Shown piece after piece: positions 38,843-49,877 of a DNA stretch of 64,000 nt (the first letter of the stretch is position 1; each line of letters opens with the position of its first letter). The notes under the pieces were generated by a model that was not told the DNA's origin, made no database searches, and saw nothing but the letters and a program-made list of their open reading frames with translations. The translations under genes were made by a program, and so were the position numbers. Source of the DNA: Volvox africanus (lineage: Eukaryota; Chlorophyta; Chlorophyceae; Chlamydomonadales; Volvocaceae); contig BSDZ01000004.1 in NCBI GenBank assembly GCA_030268105.1, forward strand, positions 863,001 to 927,000, written 5' to 3'.

Positions 38843-39174
38843 GTTAGCGACGGCCTTGGGTGACAGCTGATGGGCCAGGTAACTGAGTCTTGTCGCCGGA
38901 TAATCTGACCAAAGTATGTTTGAAAATGACAATATATGAGTAGTAAGTACATTTAAAAGAAACGCTGACGGGAAACCGTACCAATGCGTACTGCAAGAGT
39001 GGAAATCGCGTGCACATTTCCATAAATGGATGAGATCAAAAATCTTTTGCCTTAGAAAGTCATATAGAGCAGATCTCTTATTGTGATGCTGAAGCACTAG
39101 TCTCCTTATCACACAAGTTGACTTTGTACAGTCAGCGTTGACCTCCGTGTCCCGGTAGTGCGAGGCAAGCAGCC
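38843..39174. promoter_or_regulatory. shared divergent upstream region of the two membrane-protein paralogues
   Basis: The 332 bp between the two start codons must hold both 5' untranslated regions and promoters. No clear TATA box or other element was recognised. Confidence 0.4.
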
Positions 39175-40081
39175 ATGTCTAAGGGCATTAATATTGCGGT
39201 TATCTTGGCCGCTGTCGCTGGAATTGCTCCATGGGCTGTCTACCTGGTAAGGCCAGGGACCAGGGGAGCAATGCAACACTTTCCGGTTGATGCCTGCCAG
39301 ACGACAGGAATGGTACCAACTATCACCATGTGCATAATTCCTTTTCAATATCGCTCCCAAAGCTTATGAACGACCGTGGACATTCTTGGATGCCATCCAC
39401 GGCCTCCGCGCCGTTGGCCATGGATTATATCCTCGCATACTCACTCGAAACACATTGCTATGTTTCGTAGTACACGTTGTCGACAGATATGTACATATTT
39501 GAAGATCAATTTTCCACAATTGACCGTTGTGGTTGGGTTGACCTTATGCAGGGAGGCCTTGCTAAAATGACGGACATCCTTACCGACTTCCATTGGAGCC
39601 AGGCAATGAAGCAAGTTACTATCATGGTAAGTACATGGTAATTTCATGCCCTATCTTCCGTGCCGCTTTAAATATATGCTCCCTGTCCTGCTTGGTCCTT
39701 ACCATCCTCATCTGATCGCAGCTTGAGTGGTACATCGTAAGCTCCCAACTTGTCAATTTGGTTATCATCATCATCGTTGGACTCGCAAATGGTCTGCGCC
39801 GTGCGCATTCTTTGCTTAATATGTTCCTAGCGGTCGCGTCGGCATTGCTGATCCTGAAAGCAACCGTGCGGGTCCAGGAGATTAACGCCCTCCGAGATGA
39901 CTATGATAACATTCCGCTCACTGAGCTCGGTGGAAACCCCCTACCATACCTCCGGGCCATGGCGGCGGGGCAAATCGCTACCGCAACCTGGAACTTCTTC
40001 CTCGCTATCCTCATCGGCTTTGCGGGCACTGTAGCGCCCAAACGTCCCGAGGGACAGCCTCAACCAGCGATGACGGCCTGA
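39175..40081 (+). CDS. four-pass membrane protein, paralogue B
   Basis: Three plus-strand exons (39175-39246, 39552-39626, 39722-40081) in phase give 168 aa. Hydrophobic segments: INIAVILAAVAGIAPWAVYL, LVNLVIIIIVGLANGL, LLNMFLAVASALLIL and TATWNFFLAILIGFAGT; the tail is proline-rich. Start codons of the two paralogues are about 330 bp apart, head to head, so they may share a bidirectional promoter. Intron positions 1 and 2 match paralogue A, whereas A's third intron (inside LRRTH/SMFIMF) is absent here (LRRAHSLLNMF is continuous). Confidence 0.82.
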
Positions 40082-41343
40082 GCATCGCATGCGCATCAAG
40101 CCTTCATATGATATACTATACCAGTTTGCTAACGTGATACATAATATAAGCACACACATCTTCATTTATATTTGATATGATAATTTGGGATATCCTTCCA
40201 CGTCAGTTTTTGATGGATGCGAACTTTGATGCGGCGGCAATTTTTTTAATACCTGGGTAATTGAACCGCTCGTCTGAACACGTCGGTCGGTTCTGGTGTA
40301 CCTTTTGGCATCTGCGTAAGGCTATATGACTACCGGCGGTGGTTTCTTGTTTAGGGCCATCGCGTGAGGAACTGATACGTGAGGATAGTGTGAGGCACTA
40401 CTGAATGACACTTTTAATAGCTGAGACTCATATAGGAATACCAATGTCCGAACGCTCTCGAGCTAAACTTTTGATTTATAATTTGTGGTTTCTTTTAGCT
40501 GTTGTTTGTGTCATGGAACTCACGTCGCAACAAGCTGAGAGAGGTCCAGTTCAGCACAAGCTGATAGCGACTATGCCTCAAGCCACAAAGACACACAAGT
40601 CTGGGCGAGCAATAGAACAATAATACAAACAGCAAGAATACAAACAGCTAATTAAGCAAGTCAGCTTCGGGGAATAAGTAGCGACTTGGTGAATAGGTCG
40701 TACATAAGACCCTTCGCATTTGAAAATTCAGATGCAGTGCGGTCCTGACTATGCGTTCAAGTAATGAACACATGATACGATTGAAGAAGTCTTACCGAAT
40801 GCCAAATTAATTGTCTGAGTCACTGATTCTTCCATCTGGATATGCCCACATACTAGAAGCCAATGCCCCACGGATGTAACAACGCTACTTTATCTGCCCA
40901 CTGTCGTTGGGTAGGGGCTAATAGTCCTTGGAATAAAGCTTACTTGGGGGGGGATGCGAATAGAAGACGATAGTGAAAACGTTCGGGGATGCCAAATTTG
41001 AACCATGAAACCAAGACATTGGATTGGGGATCTATACATACTGAATCGTCATGGTTTGGCGGCCGTTATAGCGATTAAATGCCTGGTTGTGGATTCTGAC
41101 TGTACAGCAATGTCGGTTTCTCGTGAATTTTAAGTTGGCAAAAACGCTCAAAACGTAATCAGATATAGATTAATTCGGGCTACCACGAATACAACAGGTT
41201 TCTTGGCCTGACTAATTTCAAGCTCGTGTGCAAATACCTGGGCGTTTACACTGTAGAGACACCTTATTTGCCAGAGCCACTTCGTAGTTGTTATCTTTAC
41301 GTTTGGAGGCATTATACCGTCGTGGTAAGGTTTTGAGAACCCA
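40082..41343. other. intergenic, no gene recognised
   Basis: Short frames only. The right end is presumably the seipin promoter. Confidence 0.4.
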
Positions 41344-44300
41344 ATGACAGCGAGACCTTACCTTTGTTATATACAGGAATGCGCTTTAACAAGCTTTCAT
41401 AACGTCATATTTAGATCCAGCATGCTATGTCGATTGACAAGGCTTGTGCCAGCGGCGGTGACCTGTGGGGCGTTGCTCAGCTTCTTGCTCGCGCTGCTTG
41501 GCTACTCGTCATTGGGTTTCCTATATCTTACTCGGTAAGCCTTTCTGTGCCCATGTATGGGCTTGGTCGTAACTATTGGCTAGCCGCCGTGAGGGCTGAC
41601 CACATTGGAACGTTACGCAAGCAGACTGTCGCAAAGCGAGAACCGTAGTTCTCTGATTTTTAGACCGCCAACCCCTGCAACCAGGCGTTATGCTCCAGCA
41701 TCCGATAACTATGTTCGTCCTCTTCACTTTGACTACACGGGCTATGTAGCCGTGGCCTGGGCACCTATGTCCCCTAACCTGCGAGAGCAAGCTGCGTTTC
41801 AGAAGAACCTTGTATTGTCCGGCTCGGCTGCTAATCTGTTGCCGAGATCCCAATTCCTACCTTCAGGTTCACAGGTAGGTATGCATGTCCGTTAATCGTG
41901 GTCGGAGGTCCTGGATAAAATTTGAAGGCCAAATAGACCTTAGGCTGACCTAGCTGAAGTCCATAAGCTGCGTCTTAAGGGGTTGCCCGGGCCGGCTTCT
42001 ACTCGTTTTTAACAGTAATCCCGGAGTTTTGGGGGGGGAGGTTAGAGGCTGCATCCTGTTCGCGGTATCGATGACGCTGCCGCCATTTACTACGCGAGCT
42101 GCGGCAAGAAATGTGAGTTCCTTGCGATCGCGTACTAAATGATCTCTAAGGTCGTCACCATTTCTGGCACGCTTTGTATCACTGTGCTAACTTGGGGCAC
42201 GGGGGGGCTCCATCCTAGGGGGAGGAGAGAAAGGCCTTTTCCGTGAGGTACACGGGTTGGCGTCACCGCACTCGCAATACCTCTGTTTCCCAACCCACAT
42301 GTATCCAGGTCGCCGTGCATGTAGTCCTCACCATCCCCGCGGATCACACGGACTTGTTTCAGGTCAGGGCTAATAAGACCTGCTGCCCTGCCCGATGCAG
42401 CTCACTGGCTTCCTCCATGCCCTGCCCGCAGCTATCGGTCCTTGCCGCAGCCCTGCTTCTTGAACGACGACAGGATTACATTTCAGTTGATGTTGCACGT
42501 TCTAATGCACCAAAATGCAAACTCTCAACGGGTCAGATATCCCAGCGGCTTTGGTGTCGCGTGCGTCAGCCATGTGTGTTTTTCTCCGGAGCCTAGTCCA
42601 CAAAATTAAAATGCGCTGTGGACGAATGCACTGTTGCCGTGACGGCTACCATCAAGTCATTGCCGCGTTGAGTGTTCTAATTGCGAATTGGGAATCCGCA
42701 GGTTACGGGTGACCTGATGACGAATACGACCTACATTGCAGCTCGCTCTACTCGGACGTACATAAATACCCCAAAGCCGTACTTGTACCGGCTTGCTAAG
42801 TAAGTGTCACAAATTGTCAAGTGAAGAAGGGGTTGTGAGCTGTTAATGAGCCAAGACGCTGACTGGGGCCTGGGACGGTGATGTACAACTTCCAGCTGTG
42901 GTGACTTTGTTGGCTTGACATTCAAACACACGCCTTCGAAGAACTCAGCATAGCCAAGAAGCTGCATAGAGAACATGCAGATCCAACTGAGCACGTGTGT
43001 GCATGCCTGGGGTTCCCCTACTGTGTTTTCCTTTTCTTCCCCTAGGCAGCTGATTTTCATGCCCTTACACGTGCTCGGCTGGGGGAATGGCGACTGGGCG
43101 CATGTGGACCTCCAGCTCTTTGATGAGTATGAGTATTGCGAGGACGCGCCGGTGACTATGTTTCGTGCCAGGCTCTCCAGTCGCAACGCATCCCGCGGCG
43201 GCCTGCCGCCTCCACCGGTGCATCGGGCGGAGCTTCATGTGCGGTTGCGCCTTGGTGAGGGTTCTTACGTCATATCGTATCACATCATACAGCTCGCTGA
43301 CGCTGTGCAACACGAGCTGTGTTGTGTGTAGCAACCACCCGGTCGGCAGCATGCGAAATACCCATGTCTCTAAACAAACCAACCCTTTGTGCCAAGTCCT
43401 TCTCTTGTTGGACAGCGCCACTGCGGCCTTTTAACTGTTTTAGCTGGTTGTGGGTCTTTCTGCACGCCAGGGCACCACTTGCTTAGCCCCGCTGCCGGAC
43501 CTGACACCACCTGCTCCCTCGGGGCATCCCTGACAGGTTTTTTCCGGACCGCACTTTTTTGGCTTCGTCCCGGTCTCGTTGCCAGTGTGGTTCTGCTGCT
43601 TATCGGCTTAATGGCATCCATCAGCGGCACTGTTTGCGGATTTGCGTTGCTCATTGTCGCCTTTTTCCTGAGGCGCTGGATTGCGAAGTCAGTCGCTGAA
43701 AGGGAAAAGGGCAAACTACAGCGCGGCGCTTTGCCGCCAGCTCTGGCGAGGAGCCAACCATACCGCAAGTTTGCTGATGCAGTGACGTACAGCCTGACGC
43801 ACGGGCAGTATTACCGCGGCGGCGTCACGAACATGGTGATGGCGACCACGGAACAAGACGACATTTCGTCACCGTTTGGGATGCAGGCAAGCAACCGGGC
43901 GATACGCCAGGTCAGCAGTTCTTCCGAGGCGCTGAAGGCGTGTGAAGCTAACACCAAAGCGGCCGGCGGGGATGGCAGCGCGCGCATTCCACTCATCCCC
44001 GTGGACTCGGCGGCGTGGTCTGGCAGCAGTAGCGAGGCCAGCACGTACAACGCCGGCGGGTTGGCTGCACCGGCAGCACCATCAACGGTGGACACTGTAC
44101 CTACTGACAAGAGGCCGGGCTCCACCCGTACGTCATCGTTACCAATGCCCCCTGCGGCTGCGGAGGACAAAGAACGCGAAGGAGCTAGCAGCCCTGCCGC
44201 CAGGGGAGCGGGGCGGGGTCAAGCAGCGGCGGCGCCCAGTGCAATGCCGACAGACTCTGAGCAGCCCTCTGTCGCTAACGGCGGTAGTGACGCCCCGGAG

Positions 44301-44552
44301 CAGGCTGGCGATAGTGCTGGCCAGGATCTGGACAGAAATGTAAGCATTGATGAAAGTTCGGAGGACTTCGCGGGGTCGGAGCAAGGGCAGCAGGAGTACG
44401 GAGAACAGGGCAGCGTGGCTAATGGCAAAAGCCCCGGAATGGCGAGGGAGGGCTCACCTGAAGGGCAGTTCAGCGACTTGGAGCCCCAAGCGGACAACGA
44501 AGCTGTGGGATCTGCGCTGCGCCGACGTGCTGTGTTTGCGTGGAAAGCATGA
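41344..44552 (+). CDS. SEIPIN: seipin (lipid droplet biogenesis protein)
   Basis: ER membrane protein that forms rings at ER-lipid droplet contacts (known for the family). Exons: 41344 or 41422 to 41534, 41664-41874, 42310 to about 42475 (end uncertain), 43046-43254 and 43537-44552. Exon 1 has the first membrane helix (VTCGALLSFLLALLGYSSLG). Exon 2 has VRPLHFDYTGYVAVAW, the LxFDYT start of the lumenal domain. Exon 3 has VAVHVVLTIPADHTDLFQV, matching the seipin PE(S/D)xxNxxLGxFxV strand. Exon 4 has HVDLQLFDEYEY and PVHRAELHVRLRL, matching the conserved YxAxLxIxA strand. Exon 5 has FFRTALFWLRPGLVASVVLL and continues the second membrane helix, then a cytosolic tail of about 270 residues that is disordered, acidic, S/A/G-rich (ESSEDFAGSEQGQQEYGEQG). 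At least one exon between 42475 and 43046 may be missing. Confidence 0.75.
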
Positions 44553-45421
44553 GCAGGATGCAATGGCTGGCTGCAGCCCGCGCTTTACTATCCTGGCTGC
44601 ATTGGCCGGGGGAATTTGAGAGGGCTGGGTACTGGTGTCATAACGCAAGATGCAAACTGCCCTGGGCCACCGCTGGTCCCATGACATTTGTTTATATTTT
44701 CATCACCGTCACTTACAACTTCCCGACAAATGTCTGGGTTGTTCAGGTCGTCTTTCCGATTTTGAGTAAGTTTTTTGAGAATATACGTACAGCACGGCCG
44801 TTCTCATACAGCAGGTTTTCCTTTGTCTGCCAACAATACTTACGCCACCCATCGCCGCTTGCGGCGTTGCAGCGGGTGGCATCCACGGCTTCCTAGGTTG
44901 TTTCATGGGTGTCGTGGCCTTCGTAGTTGGGTTTCATATCATTCCGGCGATACTTTTGTATCCTGTAGCTTGCACATGATTATTCTTTTGGCACGAATCA
45001 CCGTTTTAGGGGCACATGCCGATGCCTTTGCCTGGGCCCTTATAATGTGCCGCTTTGCGGCGGGCCCGTACTTTGGTGTGATCGCTTTTGGCAGTACCGG
45101 TACACCGACGTGCGCATGGCACGCCGGGTAAGATGAGCTTAACTGAATCAAAGAAGTATTTGTTGTTTCTAGAGTACTGTACTGTATGCTTTAATGATTA
45201 TGTAAAGCGATGCATCCTTAACTGCCTCATTTCACGAAAGCAGAAGTATCTTCGAGCTAAGTTTCAATTGACGTTAGATTGCGTAACTCGGATTTCATTA
45301 ATAAGGATAAGATTGCGCTGATGCCAGTCGCCTGCGAGCTATGCACGCCGACATCCCGCACTTAGAAGGCAGACATCGTAGCTTTTAACGCACGAAACAT
45401 GTTAATATTTACAATTTGTAG
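44553..45421 (+). other. possible 5' exons of the following gene
   Basis: Two hydrophobic open stretches read toward the next gene: around 44880-44970 (GIHGFLGCFMGVVAFVVGFH) and around 45010-45128 (ADAFAWALIMCRFAAGPYFG, ending in a GG/GTAAGA donor that is in phase with the exon at 45422). They could be an N-terminal membrane part of the next gene or a separate small gene. Splice sites between them were not resolved. Confidence 0.3.
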
Positions 45422-48400
45422 GAGACGTAAGGATGTTGATGCTGCCGTGCCAACCGCGGCTCCCCCGTCTGGCGCTTCACCTGAAAACGGGGCGGCGACC
45501 GCTGCGCCTGCAATCACAAAGTCGATTGTTCAGAATATAAGCTCCGATGAAGCTGCGAGGCTTTATAACCTTCGCAGCGGCAGTGGACTTCCTTCTGGCG
45601 CGTGCATGTATATTCAGTCAGGCGACACAAGTGACTTCGACGGTGAGTGTTACGCGTTCTTGATTGATTTTTTTGTCTCTATTGTATTAGAACCCAAATG
45701 AATCTCGATGGCAACAGGATATCTGATCGCTGCTGCGGGCTATGCGTTGCAACGACAAACTCCCAAGTTTGAATATGTTATTGCGGTGAGCTTAACATTG
45801 TTGTAATCCAATGTAATTTTATGTTACTTATAGTGTGATTTCTATAAGCCAACTTGCTGGGCCAGCCCTAGTTGCCTGCTCAGCCCAATACGGCTCTATC
45901 AGCATTCCTTGACATTCCTTGTTTCACGTGTTCTGGGTTAACCGAGAATGCACTGGCAGTTGAATCGGCCGGTATATGCGCAAATATCGTTGCACCCGTG
46001 TTTCCGAACGTACTTGGCAGGTGAGTTTCATCTGTATCCCCCGGGCCTATCAAATGGAAAATAGCCGATAAGCTGTAGATGGAGCTCTCCACCCACCCAA
46101 ACACTTATAAGCTGTGGCTGCAGGCTGCAGGGCATGTCTTACTTACTCTCTATTCCGCCCTTCTGCAACATACGTACGCATCGCCTGATGCACACGGTTA
46201 ACTTCCCTCCATTGGGGCTTGCTTGTTACTACTGATAACTGTGTTGATTTTGCCTCTCCCCAACCCTATCATCTTGTCGAGGCCTAAGCCCAGACACACT
46301 CCAGACACGGTGCTAGGTCCTGATATTTCACCCCGGTGGTGTCGGTGATGGGAACAGGTTCCGGAGCGGCGGGCGTGGCGCGATAAGGATGAGCCTGACA
46401 CTAACAAGCATGACCCCACCTACTCTGAGGAAGTGCTGGCCACGGCCGGGGCGCTGCTGCGGCACTTGTGCCCTGACGCGATCTTGTGCAAGGGGCTGCT
46501 TAACCAGCGGAATATCATTCCCTGGAGCATGATGTTCAACGAACCGGAAAGATATGCACCGCTGATACACGAAATGCACAAAGGTGGGCCATGTGCGCGC
46601 CCGTCAGCCGCGTCCAATTATCCTGTGAAGAAGGGGGCAGGTGGATTGGTGCACCAGGGTGAGGCCCAATTGTGACCGCCTGGCACGACGAGCGGTTTAT
46701 GGTAAAATCCTGTTTAACGGGTCGGGGGCCGAGGCAATTGTGCATGTGGGGAAGAGGTAAGGGTTATGGTAGGGCCCCAGTACAGTGAGACCCGGGGCAT
46801 AAGGATCGGCAGGAGTTGGCGTCCAATAATGCTGGCAGCGAGGCGACGTAAGGTGGTCATGGAGAGAACGATTCCCGAACACACCAGGCCCTGCGGCTGG
46901 CGAGCGACATGAAGGCTCAGGGGTTCAGAGGCCGCAAAGGAGAGGCAGTGGTGGCACGTCCATCCAGCTGGATTAGGGTCAATGCTGTAGCGGCATGGAT
47001 GCCGGGCCAGTGTAACAGTCTGTAACCATGGAGATCCTCGTAGCTGCTTTGCCGGCTATGAGGATATGGGGATCACATCGTGGCCGATCTCACGCATCGC
47101 AGCCCCCTTCCCCCTCCTCCTGCGCAGTGACTGTGGGTTGGACATCGCTGGAGGCGCTGGCGGAGCGTATTCTGAGTCCCGAAGTGAGGAAGGCGTCGTG
47201 CAGGGACCTGGCTGGATGCGGCGAAAAGCTGATAACCACCCAAGAGTTTGGCTTAATCCGACTGGACTGTGCATTTTTTATGCCTCAAATCAAGCCCTCG
47301 TGTGTTGAACGAGGAAGAGCGTGCAAACAATCAAGTGCGACGCGGTCAGAGAAAGCTTCTAATCAAACGCGGCCAGAAACCATTTTTCAAGCGGTATGCG
47401 TCTTCATTCACGGATTTCGTTCTAAAGTTGTGGCCTTGGTGCGGCCCTGACCTTTCTCCCTGTTCTACTGCACGCGTGCGATCCTGGCTGTGCCGCTGGC
47501 CCTGCCGCCGCTGTCCCTGCAGCTCCAATCCCTAGTGCTGGATATGAATGGGTCCATGGGCTACCTGGCAGGTCTGATCAAGCATCTGGGGCCTGAGGGG
47601 GAAAAGGTGCGCCGGACAGACGAGCAGTCTAACTCTAAATAGGAACCATCACAGACATCATGTGGCCGAAATACGGCAGGCATGGCAGCAAAGTGGAGAG
47701 TCATTTAACGGCGCGGCGCCCTCGCGGAACACTAGTTTGCGAAACCTGATCTGAGCGACCTTGCCCCCGCTTCCGAGGGAGGGGATGGTAAGGGAGGGGA
47801 ACGGCAAAGCACTGCACTGTCCGCGCCGTAGCCCTGCAATCAATCCATGCAACCCAAGGCGCCATGAACGAGTCGTTACTCACCTTCCCTTCCAGCGCGC
47901 CGTGGCCAGGACAGGGCTGGACAGGGCTGGGCTGGACAGGGCTGGGCAGGACAGGGCTGGACAGGGCTGGGCTGGGCTGGACAGGGCTGGGCACGGCAGA
48001 GCTTCATCCCCCATGGGCTTCATCCATCACGTTTTTCCCGCAGATATTGGGTCAGAAGATGAAGGCGTCTGGAATACCACTGATTATGATGGCGGGCATA
48101 CAAGCGGAGGTGGTCGCACAGACGTTGAAGCTGCCTGGCAGGTGCGTGGGACAAGACTACTTAGGCAGGTTAGGCAGGTGTCGAGTGTCGGATCAGGTCT
48201 TGCCACCAGGGCTACCGCAACCTTAGGTGAGTTGCCAACCGTGCTCGCGGGAGTACGACGGTGCGCAGCTCGTACATGTGTGCCATCACTCACACGTATG
48301 CGTTCATTCTTCCAAGACGCACAACCCCATGCCCCCAGGGACCCTCGCGCCACAAAGAATGCCATCTACTACCCCGACGCGGTGAGGTCATTGCTCCGAC

Positions 48401-49399
48401 TTGCCAAGGAGAACCAGGTGCCTCTGCTGTTGGTCACGAACAACACATGTAACCGGCTGATCAAGTTCCAAGATGCGAACGAGGTCATCAGCCGTATGGG
48501 GCTGAAGGGGCTGTTGCAGCGCATTGCGCAAGTATGGTTCAGCCTACCGTACCTTGCAGGTGAGCTCGGCGATCCCGTGTAGCGGCGGCATGGTACACGG
48601 CGGCGTGGCGCTGAGGGAACCATGTGCGGGCGCGTAGAAGCGCGTGGAAGGTTCAGAGTTATCGGGTCCGCCGCCATAATGCTGTCTGTGCTACCCGTGA
48701 TGCCGCAGATGTGCTTACCGGTATACATGTCGCACGTCATACCGCGTCGTACATGCCGGTGCGTATACTTCTTCCCTGGAGCCCCGCCCGCCCTTCACCT
48801 CCATCTTTCCCCCGCAGGAAAGTGCGTACCCTTCGACTGGGTGGCCTTTACCGCCATGCTCCTGTACGGCAGGCAGCCATCTGCCATCAAGATTGACCGG
48901 CAGGAGCTGTACGTCGGGAAGGACGACCCGTCAGTGCTCGTGCTTCGAGATCCGGGTACGGGGCTCCTAACTTCCAACTGTTTTTAAAACGACTGCAGTT
49001 TGGGGCAGCCCATGGTAGGGCCGTATCTTAGGGCCCAAACAGTACTGCCAGAGCACACTGTATGCAGATCTATATCCGAATTGATTCCTACAACATAAAC
49101 CCTACAACATTCAAACGCCCTCAGCTCCCGCACACCTCCGTCCACTGATTGTCTCCACATGTTGGTAGAACGGATGGACGACGGATGGACCTTACGGGTC
49201 AAATTACGGAACTCAGTGCCTTGACGCTCTCCTGTATTCCTCCGTCACCTCTCCGCCCACAGGAGCACCCAGCAGCGATGTGGTGGAGGGCAACCTTGCG
49301 GGTACGGAGCTCTGGGGTGAAGTGGAATCAGTGTCAGACATCAGCATGGAGGTGATGCTGCAACTGTCCCGTCACGCCGCAGCACACACAGCGTGCTGA
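45422..49399 (+). CDS. nucleoside hydrolase-like protein (tentative)
   Basis: In-phase plus-strand exons: 45422-45642, 45718-45785, 46358-46583, one starting at 47128 (end unresolved), one ending at 47606, 48044-48141, 48339-48559, 48818-48955 and 49263-49399 (TGA). Stretches: MYIQSGDTSDFDGYLIAAAG, PKFEYVIA, NIIPWSMMFNEPERYAPLIH, DMNGSMGYLAGLIKHLG, IPLIMMAGIQAEVVAQTL, NAIYYPDAVRSLLRLAKENQ, VPLLLVTNNTCNRLIKF and KCVPFDWVAFTAMLL. The DxxDFDG near the N-terminus, the Y-P-D-A...VTNNT block and the late FDWVAF recall the calcium-binding and C-terminal parts of the inosine-uridine nucleoside hydrolase fold, but DxDxGxDD is not intact and the link is from general resemblance. The gene itself is well supported; the function is not. 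Confidence 0.6.
47907..47996 (+). repeat. GGACAGGGCTGGGCT minisatellite in an intron
   Basis: About 90 bp of imperfect GGACAGGGCTGG and GGGCTGG units within the intron between the exons ending at 47606 and starting at 48044. Confidence 0.85.
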
Positions 49400-49834
49400 A
49401 CGGTGGATTCAAGACCCGCATTGCCCATCATGACTGTTGGGACCGGCAGACGGGCCGTGACACTGTATGTTGGTAAGGCCGCGACGGCGGCTGCCTCCGC
49501 CGAGGCTGCATAACCGGATTTTGCCGGCGCCGGCTAGAGGCTCCCTTACGACTGCGTTACGGTGGCGGTAGAGGCTACACGAAGGTGGTCACAAGGACCA
49601 GATGGCCATCAGATGGCGGTGACAATGTCATTTGGTTAAAGCTTTACAGGCTCCGGTGTGGACGGAGCCGGACTTGGGAATGCGGAGGTTGGGAATTAGG
49701 GTTTTTGTTTTGGTATCCAGAGCGTCTCACAGAGGGAGGCTATCCGTGTCTATCCGAGGCTAATCTTGTCGTCAAGAGCATATAATGATGATGATGATGA
49801 TGACGACATTGGTGATGATGATGATGATGATGAC

Positions 49835-49877
<43 letters not shown>

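Noticed and set aside
43370..44563. Minus-strand frames under the seipin tail
   Set aside because: GC-rich shadow frames; the plus strand has the membrane helix, splice phases and seipin motifs.
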